Shown here: piece after piece, positions 7,975 through 17,071 of the stretch
How positions within the stretch are numbered: the first letter of the stretch is position 1
Layout of the letters: each line of letters opens with the position of its first letter
Assembly (NCBI RefSeq): GCF_008017805.1
Contig: NZ_VRTT01000014.1
Span: 50,184-114,183 of the forward strand
Source of the DNA: Paenibacillus sp. N3.4
GTDB taxonomy: Bacteria > Bacillota > Bacilli > Paenibacillales > NBRC-103111
Direction of reading: 5' to 3'
Length of the DNA: 64,000 nt
Made by a program: the position numbers and the translations under genes
The notes under the pieces: model-generated
What the model saw: only the letters and a program-made list of their open reading frames with translations
Told to the model about the DNA's origin: nothing
Database searches by the model: none

Positions 7975-8931
7975 TTACCACAGGCTCGTATCGTTGAATT
8001 TGCGGCTTAACCAGTTGGAACTAAGGAGCAGGATAAAATTGATTACAGAGTTAAACAAGCCGACCGCCGAGCTGAAGCTGTAATTGAAATCCTGTAGACC
8101 AGCCCGGTACACATAAGAAGATATAATGTCAGCCGTTTCATATGTACCTGGATTGTAAAGCAAAATGACTTTCTCGAACCCGACGTTCATCATCCGTCCG
8201 ACCTCCAAAATGAGCAGGATGATGATCGTTGGCATCAATCCGGGAAGCGTCACATTCGTCATCTGCTTCCACCTGCCGGCACCGTCTATTTTCGCCGCTT
8301 CGTACTGCTCCTGATCAATGCCGGTTAAGGCCGCCAAAAAGATGATCGTTCCCCAACCGATATGCTGCCAGACACCCGACGATACATACACGGAACGAAA
8401 AAAGCTCGGTTCGAGCAAAAATGTGGTTCGCTCCCCGCCGAAAAAAACAATCAAGTCATTGATTACGCCATCGCTGGTGGTGAAATCTTTGATTATTCCG
8501 CAAATGACAACAAGTGAAATAAAATGCGGCATATACGTGACGGTCTGCACTGTACGTTTAAATAAAGCATTTCTCACTTCATTGAGAAGAAGGGCCAACA
8601 CGATTGGTGCTGGGAATCCGAACACCAGCTGGTAGAAGCTAATAAGTACCGTATTTTTTATTGTCCTCCAGAAATATGGACCGGTAAAGAATGCTTGAAA
8701 ATGCTCAAACCCCACCCAATCGCTCCCCCAAATGCCGAGCCGTGGCGAAAAATCCTTGAATGCAATAATCGCGCCATACATCGGTGCATAATGAAAGATG
8801 ACATAATACAGTAGAACGGGAAACAGCATCACATACAGTAGTTTGTTTTTCCTAATATCCATAAATATCCCAAATTGGGATCGCTTTTTCGGTATGTAGG
8901 GAATTACTGGTTTAGGATTGATCGCATTCAT
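7975..8931 (-). CDS. ABC transporter permease, LplB type
   Basis: A 318-residue permease with the LplB signature: the N-terminal helix LLYVMLFPVLLYYVIFHYAP, an Asp/Gly-rich periplasmic loop, and the EAA loop YEAAKIDGAGRWKQMTNVTL at about 210-230. It pairs with the downstream LplC-type permease to form the channel. An AGGGAGAAG ribosome site lies upstream of the ATG. The substrate is inferred only from context (alginate-lyase-like and GH95 enzymes), pointing to an acidic or fucose-containing polysaccharide fragment. Confidence 0.9.
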   Translation of the reverse strand: MNAINPKPVIPYIPKKRSQFGIFMDIRKNKLLYVMLFPVLLYYVIFHYAPMYGAIIAFKDFSPRLGIWGSDWVGFEHFQAFFTGPYFWRTIKNTVLISFYQLVFGFPAPIVLALLLNEVRNALFKRTVQTVTYMPHFISLVVICGIIKDFTTSDGVINDLIVFFGGERTTFLLEPSFFRSVYVSSGVWQHIGWGTIIFLAALTGIDQEQYEAAKIDGAGRWKQMTNVTLPGLMPTIIILLILEVGRMMNVGFEKVILLYNPGTYETADIISSYVYRAGLQDFNYSFSSAVGLFNSVINFILLLSSNWLSRKFNDTSLW

Positions 8932-9027
8932 TTCTCTTCTCCCTCTCTATCCTATGGCTAACTCCTTACAGGTAAATACAGCCGCCGTCTATTCCTTCGT
9001 ATTCACCTGCAAGACGCCATTAAGGCT

Positions 9028-10677
9028 TTAGCGTTTATTGTAGCGGTCGAGAGCATCCTGATAAATTTTCGTCACCTTGTCGATACCCATTTCATTAATG
9101 CGTTTTACGTACTCATCGAACTTTTCAATGGGTTCCTTGCCCATAACGAATTTCATGAACATTTCTTCTTTATAGCTGGTAATCGCTGTGTTCAATTTCG
9201 CAACTTCCTTGCTTTCGTCTATTGTCGGAGTGATGAATAGCGGCATAACATGCTTGACAGCGTCCGTTTCACCCCAAATTTTGATAGCTTCGTCCTGCTC
9301 CTTGAACGTGTTAAAGCTCTTTCTGCTGTCTCCAAGAAACGGACCGTTCGGCTTCGTATACTGAGAAACCATTTGTTGAAGATTAAACTTCTCATTTTTG
9401 GTGATTTTCTCGCTAAATGTAGGGACACCGTTATCCATCTTATAGCTTTCGCCTTCAATGCCGAAGTTGAACAGCAGGCTGCCTTTTTCACCGTAAGCAT
9501 AATCCAACCATTTAACTGCGAGCTCGGCGTTCTTCGTGTCGCCCGCTACCGCTTTGCTGACGTTCGGGTTGTACTTGAAATCACGCTGCCCAATAAAAGC
9601 GCGTTCCCCTTTTTTCAATGTCGGATATGGGGCTGCAACCAGTTGGAATTTCGGGTTTTTCTTCTTCCCCGTATCCATCCATCTGCCCATGCCGCCACTT
9701 AAAAGTCCTACGGTTGCGCCTGCACTGTCACTCATTAATTTGTTGTCAAGCGATTTGGAATCCGTGTTGAGTGCGAAATCTTTATCGAGCAATCCTTCCG
9801 CGTACCATTTACGCAGCAGCGTCAAAGCATCCTTAAACTGTGGATCGACAGGTCCGTATTTCACTTTCCCTTGATCATCAATATAGAACCTATTTGCCGT
9901 TTTGAAGGCGCCTATGAATGCGTCCTGAATGTTTAGCTCGTTACTATAAAGGGCAGTAAATGGTGCGGATGCACCTTTCTTCTCTTTGAACGCCTTTAAC
10001 ACTGTATACCATTCGTCGATCGTCGTGGGAACCTGTAGATTCAATTCATCCAGCCAATCCTTGCGGATCATCGGACCCCGGAATACCAAACCATTATCTG
10101 CACGGATCATCGGAAATGCGTAATATTTGCCGCTGTCCGTTTTGATCATCTTGTCCAATTCCTTGTCTTGCTGAAGTAATTTCTTCAAGTTGGGCGCATT
10201 CTTGTCAATCAAATCATTGAGCTGCAGAATGACTTTGTCTGCGATTGCTTTCTCCGGTCCACCCGGATAAGCAGCGTTCCCGTTCCCACCACCGCCACCG
10301 CTCCAATTGTATTCGATGACATCAGGCAATTTATTGGATGCAATCAACAGATTGAATTGATCCTTCGATTGTCCATCCGCTGGATGTGTATATTTCACTT
10401 TAACGCCGGTTTCTTTTTCCAGTTGCATACCAAACGGCGATTCGGCCAAATTCGGGAAAAATGCGGGCAAGTTCGTATCCATCTGTTCCCAAGACGTTAA
10501 CGTTTCTTTCGTAGAGATCGGGTACTTACTCACCGTCGTTACCGGCGTTGTAGTCGGTTTCGTTGTGGTGTCCTTTACACTCGTATTCTCTTTCGAGCAT
10601 GCGATTAATAAACTGGATGCCGCCACAACGACGCTAACTGCAATCGTTAAAGATTTGCTTTTCGAATTATTACTCAT
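9028..10677 (-). CDS. Extracellular solute-binding lipoprotein, LplA/YtcQ type
   Basis: A 549-residue lipoprotein. The signal peptide ends at the lipobox LLIAC, followed by a Thr-rich linker and a large family-1 type solute-binding fold. Length near 550 and motifs such as FPMIRADNG, MIRKDWLDEL and KWLDYAYGEKG place it in the LplA/YtcQ group. It captures the oligosaccharide outside the membrane for the two downstream permeases. I chose the ATG at 10677 because GAGGGGG lies just upstream; the alternative start at 10692 would place that motif inside the gene. The first gene of the operon, it lies below the regulator's terminator and so probably has its own promoter at 10680-10825. Confidence 0.9.
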   Translation of the reverse strand: MSNNSKSKSLTIAVSVVVAASSLLIACSKENTSVKDTTTKPTTTPVTTVSKYPISTKETLTSWEQMDTNLPAFFPNLAESPFGMQLEKETGVKVKYTHPADGQSKDQFNLLIASNKLPDVIEYNWSGGGGGNGNAAYPGGPEKAIADKVILQLNDLIDKNAPNLKKLLQQDKELDKMIKTDSGKYYAFPMIRADNGLVFRGPMIRKDWLDELNLQVPTTIDEWYTVLKAFKEKKGASAPFTALYSNELNIQDAFIGAFKTANRFYIDDQGKVKYGPVDPQFKDALTLLRKWYAEGLLDKDFALNTDSKSLDNKLMSDSAGATVGLLSGGMGRWMDTGKKKNPKFQLVAAPYPTLKKGERAFIGQRDFKYNPNVSKAVAGDTKNAELAVKWLDYAYGEKGSLLFNFGIEGESYKMDNGVPTFSEKITKNEKFNLQQMVSQYTKPNGPFLGDSRKSFNTFKEQDEAIKIWGETDAVKHVMPLFITPTIDESKEVAKLNTAITSYKEEMFMKFVMGKEPIEKFDEYVKRINEMGIDKVTKIYQDALDRYNKR

Positions 10678-10825
10678 GTGAATCCCCCTCATATGAACTG
10701 GTCCTATGCACTTCGGTGCATCGTGGTTTTATTATGTTACGAAAAACGCTAAACGGATATCGTTAAAACCGAAACTGCATCATTAAAATCGATAAAAGAC
10801 CACCATCAATTCCCGCAATCGCTAT

Positions 10826-10870
10826 GTAAAAAACGGAAAAGCCGCGCAAGCATGCTTGTACGACTTTTCC
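10826..10870 (-). terminator. Rho-independent terminator of the AraC regulator gene
   Basis: GGAAAAG (10835-10841) pairs with CTTTTCC (10864-10870), with further inner pairing around AAGCATGCTT. On the minus strand it is followed by a T tract (10826-10833). It separates the regulator transcript from the transporter operon. Confidence 0.8.
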
Positions 10871-10885
10871 ATTTGCGATTCAGCG

Positions 10886-13201
10886 TCATTGAATGTCTTT
10901 ATACTTGCCTGGCGTTATCCCCTCGAATTTTTTGAAAATCCGGTTGAACGTATTGATGTCGGTGTATCCGACTTTCTTGGCAATTTCCGCTACCGACAAT
11001 GTTTGTAGGGAGAGAAGCTTTTTCGCTTCCTCCAATCGGGTTTTACTGATGAAATCAAGCAGTGCTTCTCCCGTCTGCGCTTTAAACTGCTTGGACAAAT
11101 AGGATGGGGTCAGCCCGAACTTTTCACCCACCATCGATATGTTAAGGTTTTCCTCGCTGTAATTGTTTATTACGTACTCGATCACCTGCTGGCTGAGTTG
11201 GTTGTGCTCCTGCCCACGATCCTCTTGGATGGATTGGCACACCTGCTTCAGCACATCCCGAATTTGCACCTTCATCTCCTTGATACTTTGGCAGCCCATC
11301 AATCGATCGATCTGATTCATTTGCTCTATAAGCTCTCGCTTGTCGCTGCTCGTTCCGATTTCATCCATCGTTTTCAGCAAAGTGCCGATTAGGTCGAACA
11401 TGAGACACTTGGCGAGCGGTACGGACAAGGATGCATCCGACACGTTAATCTCGATGATTTCATTAATCATTGCATTCGATTTGTCATAATCGCCCGTCTT
11501 CACGAAATTAATCAACTGATGCTCCACATGCAGCGGATAGTAGTAGCTTCTGGATTGCCGTATTGTTTCGGAACTTGGTAAACTATCATACCGGATAATC
11601 TCGCCGCTTCCCATGACAAGCCGGTACTCCAATGCCGCCAGCGTTTCCTGATAAGCTAAGGGGATCCCATACAAGTCCTCATGAATGCCGCTAATCGCCA
11701 CGGTCAAATGGACATGGAAGTTGTCGAGCAAGAATGATTTCACCTGCACCGCGATTCTTTTCAACTCTTCCATATCTGGTTCCGTTCCGAAATTAACGAT
11801 GCATGCTTGCATATCGTCCATTTCCGTAATAAAGGCGTGATTGTGATTACCAATCACTTCCTCTGCCACGTTCATAATAATAAAATGAAGCATCTTCACC
11901 TTCTGAGGAGCGGCATAATCGTCAATCTCAAGCTTACCGAAATGTTCAATATGGAACAGCAGAACGGCGAAATGCGGCGAAGCTATCCGGATATCGTGGG
12001 CCGCGAGCGATTCGTGTATGGGAACATTTTGTTCCAAACGGCCCTTCAGCAATCCTTGAAGAAAATGGGAACGGATAGCGTCACGATGCTGATGCAACCG
12101 CCTGTCTATCTGTTCCTTTTCCGCAAACGTATTATTCAACGCATCCTGTAAAAATCCGTATTCATTAGAACCCTCATCAAAGGAAATCCCTGATTTCACC
12201 GAGAAGCTCCGTATCAACAGGTTGATCGGTATATAATTTTTTCTCAGAAACAGGAAAGTAACAAGTCCGCCAATGAACAGGCTCAACAAGACACTAGCGT
12301 AGATCAACTTCTTCATATACTTCATCTTGTCGTCAAAAAGCTCAGCGGGAATCAACGAGACATATTTCCATCCAGTATTGGCCGAGGTTGTGTAAGAGAT
12401 GGCAATCTGTTTGCCAGAGTCATTGTCATAATAGAAACCTGTTTTCCCAGTGAGCTTGTCGTAATTGAGAAAGTCTGGGCTATGTTCAAAGCCGGTCGAA
12501 GCGACCAGACGGTTTTCCTTATCCAGAACGGCTATCTTTGTTTCTTCCGTAGGTACGATATTTTTGAGCAGTTTCGAATCCTTAATCACAAATAAGATGA
12601 CCGCGCCTGATTGATCTGTATTGGTAAGGATGACGGATTTAGCATACATAACGGCTTTAACAGAATGACTATCCTCCCTTAACGTTACAGGAACGTATTC
12701 TTGGATGTACCGCTTGTCGAAAAATTTCATCCATTCCTCGTAGCTCATCCCGTCCTTCTCGCGTACGGTTTGGAACAGCTTGCGGCTGTCCGTGTGATCA
12801 CGAGTGGATATCACGGTGTCGCTGTTTCGGTAGTAGATGTATATTTGCTCGATAAAGTCATTCGCTGTTTGATACACCTGAAGATCGTTGGCAATGCTGA
12901 CCAGATCGTAATAGTCGTTGTCCGTTAACGGCCTTGCCGAATTAATGAAACCGGTCACCCGTTTGCTGAGTGCGATTTCCAAACTTAACCGTTCAATACC
13001 CCCAAGACTGTTGTCGATCGCCTGCTCCATCTGCTCCAGAGCCGAATTATTGGCACGGTTGACTTCCGATTCCACCACATGCCAGGCAGCGACATACAAA
13101 ATCCCACTGATCATAATCGGCACAAGCAGCACCGAAATATAAGAAGTGAGCCAAGTAACGATTACGCTGCGCTTGTTGAAACGAATTCGAGTACGACTCA
13201 T
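10886..13201 (-). CDS. Membrane-anchored AraC family transcriptional regulator
   Basis: A 771-residue sensor-regulator. A first membrane helix (about 14-35) and a second (about 298-320) flank an extracellular Cache-like sensing region. A cytoplasmic linker follows, then a C-terminal pair of AraC helix-turn-helix motifs (about 670-771: LNISMVGEKFGLTPSYLSKQ and SVAEIAKKVGYTDINTFNRI). This YesS/YtdP architecture is common in Paenibacillus beside Lpl-type transporters and activates them when the sugar is sensed outside the cell. The start at 13201 is set by GAGGGG nine bases upstream; a GTG six bases earlier is less well spaced. It probably activates the operon at 10677-4839. Confidence 0.9.
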   Translation of the reverse strand: MSRTRIRFNKRSVIVTWLTSYISVLLVPIMISGILYVAAWHVVESEVNRANNSALEQMEQAIDNSLGGIERLSLEIALSKRVTGFINSARPLTDNDYYDLVSIANDLQVYQTANDFIEQIYIYYRNSDTVISTRDHTDSRKLFQTVREKDGMSYEEWMKFFDKRYIQEYVPVTLREDSHSVKAVMYAKSVILTNTDQSGAVILFVIKDSKLLKNIVPTEETKIAVLDKENRLVASTGFEHSPDFLNYDKLTGKTGFYYDNDSGKQIAISYTTSANTGWKYVSLIPAELFDDKMKYMKKLIYASVLLSLFIGGLVTFLFLRKNYIPINLLIRSFSVKSGISFDEGSNEYGFLQDALNNTFAEKEQIDRRLHQHRDAIRSHFLQGLLKGRLEQNVPIHESLAAHDIRIASPHFAVLLFHIEHFGKLEIDDYAAPQKVKMLHFIIMNVAEEVIGNHNHAFITEMDDMQACIVNFGTEPDMEELKRIAVQVKSFLLDNFHVHLTVAISGIHEDLYGIPLAYQETLAALEYRLVMGSGEIIRYDSLPSSETIRQSRSYYYPLHVEHQLINFVKTGDYDKSNAMINEIIEINVSDASLSVPLAKCLMFDLIGTLLKTMDEIGTSSDKRELIEQMNQIDRLMGCQSIKEMKVQIRDVLKQVCQSIQEDRGQEHNQLSQQVIEYVINNYSEENLNISMVGEKFGLTPSYLSKQFKAQTGEALLDFISKTRLEEAKKLLSLQTLSVAEIAKKVGYTDINTFNRIFKKFEGITPGKYKDIQ

Positions 13202-13295
13202 GTGCACTAACCCCTCATCACCTTGTTGTAACTGCTTTCATTCCCATTATACCGAAAATGATGAGGGAAAGAAGAAATTTTCCCTTTGATCAACT

Positions 13296-14417
13296 TTACA
13301 ACCAAAGCAGCGGTTGGCGGATGGCCATATTTCGGCGTACCTCCGAATTCGCCGGGTTTTTATCCAGCATGCGCCACAGATTCACTAACCTGTCTGACTC
13401 GTAAGCGAGCCCTGTGAATAATAGAAACGACATCCCAACAGGCCACTCTGCAAAGTGCTCCACATCCTGCCGATAAGGCCACTCTGATTTCCTTTCCAAA
13501 TAAGGAAGCAAAAAGTCGATCCCCTTTCGAACTCCCCTCCCATCGGATAGCTGGTATTCCCATAAGTTGTCGTCGGGAGTCGATAAGATATGGCACAAGG
13601 TGACCAGATTATCCAGTGCGAAAATGGCATATGCGTAAGGCTTTGTTCGCGCCAGCTCTCTGGGCAAACTGCCATTCACATCCATTTGCTCAGGCAGCAG
13701 ACGGGTCTTGAATTGTTCTTTGCAGTACGCGAGCATAGCTTGGTCTCCATTCATCTGTGCAAATGCGGCTGCTTGAACAAACCAGCAGATTCCATGATTA
13801 TTGGTCTCGTCCCTTTCTTCAATCCCTTGATGGTGCGTGCTCATCCATTGCAAATAACTGGAGAACCATTCCACGAGCCCAAATCTCGTCGACTCCTCCA
13901 TGCATAAGGCCCCTTGTAAAGCTTCTAAGGCGACCGTAATATCGATCAAATGAAGCGTATCGATAATCCCGATTCCCCTTCCGTGGCATACGCCAGGAAC
14001 CGCTTGGGCATACAGCAAATGCGGATTCATTCGTGTCCATTCATCGAGGAAAAATGATTTCAAAAGCTGCACCGCTTTTGCCGCATATCGTTCGTCCTTC
14101 GTGATCCGATACGCAGAAGCCAATTTGGCCACATGCGTCCTCATGAGTCGCAGCATGCTCCGATGATGGCCGAAATTGCCGGGATTGCTCTCCCCGTCGC
14201 GTCGAACGTACGGAAGTCCGTCTTCCGTATCCGGATCTGGCCACCAATAGTCTCCGTTCGAATAATAATCATGGATACCTCCGGAGCTTCTGGGGGCAAT
14301 CTGATCTGTTATTTGTATCATAGGGGATTGAAGAGATTCCTCTGCTTCTCGGACAATCCCCTCTATATCGAAGTAATGTTTCCAATATTCCTTGCTTATC
14401 TCCAAGACTCTCATCAT
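13296..14417 (-). CDS. Alginate lyase family protein
   Basis: A 373-residue protein that fits the alginate-lyase (alpha/alpha)-barrel superfamily: SNGDYWWPDPDTEDGLPYVR near residue 50, ETNNHG near 195 carrying the Asn-His pair, and an MDVNGSLPRELARTKPYAY segment. Members cleave uronic-acid polymers by beta-elimination, though some act on other acidic sugars. It has no signal peptide, so it likely degrades imported oligosaccharides in the cytoplasm. Three ATGs in tandem (14420, 14417, 14414) follow AGAGGAG; 14417 has the best spacing. The gene ends 95 bp before the AraC regulator and is probably cotranscribed with it. Confidence 0.75.
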   Translation of the reverse strand: MMRVLEISKEYWKHYFDIEGIVREAEESLQSPMIQITDQIAPRSSGGIHDYYSNGDYWWPDPDTEDGLPYVRRDGESNPGNFGHHRSMLRLMRTHVAKLASAYRITKDERYAAKAVQLLKSFFLDEWTRMNPHLLYAQAVPGVCHGRGIGIIDTLHLIDITVALEALQGALCMEESTRFGLVEWFSSYLQWMSTHHQGIEERDETNNHGICWFVQAAAFAQMNGDQAMLAYCKEQFKTRLLPEQMDVNGSLPRELARTKPYAYAIFALDNLVTLCHILSTPDDNLWEYQLSDGRGVRKGIDFLLPYLERKSEWPYRQDVEHFAEWPVGMSFLLFTGLAYESDRLVNLWRMLDKNPANSEVRRNMAIRQPLLWL

Positions 14418-14599
14418 CATCAAACTCCTCTTGCTTCTCCGAACAGGCAATAAAGACAACAAAGTCGGCCCCTCTTGGATAAGCCGTCACTGTTGTCTTC
14501 ATGCAACTACTGAACCCGCATTTTCCAAAATGGATCATTAGGTTTAAGCCATTCGAGATATTTACAAACTTTTCTTTAAGAATACTCCCCTGCAGGACA

Positions 14600-14692
14600 T
14601 TTCGTCTACATTACAATAAAAATAGACACCAAAATTTCTGATGTCTACAGCTGTCTACAATTTTGTCCAAAGTAAAAGACTTGTTCTATAAT
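14600..14692 (+). promoter_or_regulatory. TGTCTACA repeats and a plus-strand sigma-A-like promoter
   Basis: GTCTACA occurs at 14604-14610, and TGTCTACA at 14642-14649 and 14652-14659; the last two are spaced one helical turn apart. Directly after them is a plus-strand TTGTCC (14663-14668), an 18-bp spacer and TATAAT (14687-14692). No plus-strand gene follows, so the promoter may drive an untranslated RNA or be a remnant. Confidence 0.4.
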
Positions 14693-14709
14693 AAATAGGG
14701 GAATCTAGG

Positions 14710-14937
14710 CTAGATTCGTGATTGTAAATATCCGATGGCTTGTTGAATCTTAGGCCTATGCTCTACGGACGAATACCACCGAGGCACGCCATGCCTCTGG
14801 GCATAGTCTTCCGCGAGCCCTTCATTTCGCCGCATGACAGCGACGAGCTCCGAATGCTCGGCTTTCTGAAAGCCAGGTCCACTCTTCACTTCCGTGACAT
14901 TGCCGCACCCGATGATGCCAAAGCGTATATTTTTCAT
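14710..14937 (-). pseudogene. Truncated Gfo/Idh/MocA family oxidoreductase
   Basis: Only the N-terminal Rossmann part remains. From the ATG at 14937 (GAGGAG upstream) it reads MKNIRFGIIGCGNVTEVKSG, the NAD(P)-binding start of sugar dehydrogenases, through RHGVPRWYSSVE, then diverges and stops after 75 codons. Intact family members have about 330-370 residues. No matching C-terminal part is visible downstream, so this is a deletion remnant. It probably belonged to the neighbouring sugar-use locus. Confidence 0.8.
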
Positions 14938-15036
14938 AGGTCGTTTTACTCCTCGCTTCAAAGTAAACCGTTACCATTTATTGTAACACGGTTGTATGAT
15001 TAAGCGCATGCCTGTTCTTGTCCCCCTACACATGGA

Positions 15037-16155
15037 TTATTTGGTTAAGACTCGCACTCGGCTTCCTTCCAATAGCGGTACACTGCTTTCGATGATCACA
15101 GACATCTCTTTGAACAAGCCTTCGCTGAGAGCGGCGACATGCTCATTGGAGCTATCCACGGTAACGGTCCTGCGAGTGGCGTAGAAAGCGTTGCCTAACG
15201 GACCTTTTCTTTCCTCGATCATGTAGACATACGTGCCAGTATGATCTTTCCGAATAGCGGCACTTGAGATGAGCAATGTGTCGGCTTTTCCTTTTTTAGT
15301 TACAGTGACTTCTGCCCTCTCTCCACTTACAAGCGATGGGTCCTGCAACAGGACCGTCAACCGAGAAATCCCTAACTCTGCTGCGGAATCGGCTTGTACC
15401 AGACTTGCAGCTTTCCCCTGGGTGACGCGATTGTTTTGCTTAGGAAGATAAACGTCCATTACTTCGTTAACTGTAAGACTTTCGGCTATTTCTGAAGGAA
15501 TTTGCAATTCAAGCTGAAACCCACTCTGCGTATTAGTAAGTCGGATATCTGGTACCCCTGCGCCTGCGGATAACCCTTCTTTGGCATTCACCGCTGCAAC
15601 AATTCCATCGAAAGGAGCCTTCATGACCTGATACGAGCTAAGCCTTGCCTGCAAGTCGAGTATTTTTTTTTGTTGCAGGTTGATATCGATCTTGCTAATT
15701 TCCAAAGCAGCCTTGGCGGCAAGGATAGCCCCCTTATCTTCGTTGCGCTCCGATTGGATATAATCGTACTCCAACTTCTCTACCGAAAACTGGAGTTTGT
15801 TCAGCTCAGTCTGCTCCAGTACAAGTTGTTGCTCAGCTTCGTCATTGCTGTATTGTACAAGCGGCTGTCCTTGCTGGACAACGTCTCCTACCCGTACTAG
15901 CACCTTCTTAACGTTCCAACCGGCCTGTCCCGTTAGTTCTCTGACTTCCACTGGCTTGATGATATTGCTACCTTTAAATGTTTGATCCAACGGTCCCTGA
16001 TTCACCGCTTGCGTTGTCACTTGCGGCAGCGTCAAAGCGTATAGCGTGTTGCTGAGTAAGGTGCAGATCACTAGGAAGGCGATCAGTACGCCGGTAATTC
16101 GACGAAGCCAGCGTTTCCGGCTTACGAAGCTTTCGTCGTTCATCTGTAATTCCAA
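15037..16155 (-). CDS. HlyD-type membrane-fusion (adaptor) protein
   Basis: A 372-residue protein with one N-terminal helix (about 19-41). Biotinyl-lipoyl-like half-motifs follow (VKKVLVRVGDVVQQGQPLVQ and APFDGIVAAVNAKEGLSAG), separated by a long alpha-helical hairpin (about 110-170), then beta-barrel domains. This is the adaptor architecture of RND and MacAB-type exporters. It is odd here because it is the last gene of a sugar importer operon and no exporter gene is adjacent. The start is a TTG at 16155 with GGAGG seven bases upstream. It may scaffold the importer or serve an exporter encoded elsewhere. Confidence 0.8.
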   Translation of the reverse strand: MELQMNDESFVSRKRWLRRITGVLIAFLVICTLLSNTLYALTLPQVTTQAVNQGPLDQTFKGSNIIKPVEVRELTGQAGWNVKKVLVRVGDVVQQGQPLVQYSNDEAEQQLVLEQTELNKLQFSVEKLEYDYIQSERNEDKGAILAAKAALEISKIDINLQQKKILDLQARLSSYQVMKAPFDGIVAAVNAKEGLSAGAGVPDIRLTNTQSGFQLELQIPSEIAESLTVNEVMDVYLPKQNNRVTQGKAASLVQADSAAELGISRLTVLLQDPSLVSGERAEVTVTKKGKADTLLISSAAIRKDHTGTYVYMIEERKGPLGNAFYATRRTVTVDSSNEHVAALSEGLFKEMSVIIESSVPLLEGSRVRVLTK

Positions 16156-16181
16156 TTGGATTCCTCCTGCTCTTTATCCCT

Positions 16182-17054
16182 TTATCCCTTTATCCCGGAA
16201 AGTTGAATCCCTTCTATAAAATGCGTTTGCGCATGCAAAAACAGTACAACGATCGGACTCATAAATAACACAGACGCAGCGAAGATGACACCCCGAGCTT
16301 CCTTGCTAATCTGTGACAAATAAAGCGATAACGGCTGTTTGGTCACATCCTGCAAAAAAATGAGTGGCTGTTCGACCATATTCCAATAATCGACGAACAA
16401 CAACATCGTTAATGCGGCTAAACCTGGTTTCACGAGCGGCAAAATAATTCGGCCGAATATCGTGAAGTGTCCCGCCCCGTCCATTTTGGCTGCTTCCATT
16501 AACGAGCTTGGAATATGGAACATAAATTGGCGCAGCATGAATACGCCGAACGCACCGAAGATGCCTGGTAAGATGATCGCAGCCCTCGTGTTCAGGAGCC
16601 CCAGCTCATCGAGAATAATATAATTCGGTACCAGCGTAACTTGGAACGGCATAAGCATCGTCAAAAGATAGAACAAAAACCATTTATCCCTCCCTCGAAA
16701 GCGTAGCTTGGCAAACGCATATGCCGCTAGCGACGCAACAACGATCTGTCCGACGATAATCGGAACTACCATGCCTACCGAGTTCCAGAACATATGAAGA
16801 AACTTCGGATTTCGCACTAGCACTTCTGCATATTGTTCAAAGGATACCCAATCGGGAATCCATTTCAGATTCACGAATACATCCTTTTCACCCGCTGCCT
16901 CATCCGTCATCTCACCGAGGAGATCATAATTCAGCCCTATCTCATGTTCCGTCATAAGTGAATTCGTTATAGTCAGCACGATTGGAACTAGCGTTAACAG
17001 CGCCCCTATCCCTAATAGGAGGGTCAATCCTATCGTAAGCAAATGACGCTTCAT
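16182..17054 (-). CDS. Carbohydrate ABC transporter permease, MalG type
   Basis: A 290-residue permease with about six helices. The EAA loop MEAAKMDGAGHFTIFGRIIL lies at about 190-210 and the C terminus is FIEGIQLSGIKG, typical of the second permease of CUT1 systems. I chose the ATG at 17054 because AGAGGAGGG precedes it at normal spacing; a GTG at 17075 overlaps the upstream stop and would contain that ribosome site. An unusually charged periplasmic segment (GEMTDEAAGEKD) lies after the first helix. It partners with the upstream permease. Confidence 0.88.
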   Translation of the reverse strand: MKRHLLTIGLTLLLGIGALLTLVPIVLTITNSLMTEHEIGLNYDLLGEMTDEAAGEKDVFVNLKWIPDWVSFEQYAEVLVRNPKFLHMFWNSVGMVVPIIVGQIVVASLAAYAFAKLRFRGRDKWFLFYLLTMLMPFQVTLVPNYIILDELGLLNTRAAIILPGIFGAFGVFMLRQFMFHIPSSLMEAAKMDGAGHFTIFGRIILPLVKPGLAALTMLLFVDYWNMVEQPLIFLQDVTKQPLSLYLSQISKEARGVIFAASVLFMSPIVVLFLHAQTHFIEGIQLSGIKG

Positions 17055-17071
17055 TTGCTCCATCCCTCCTC

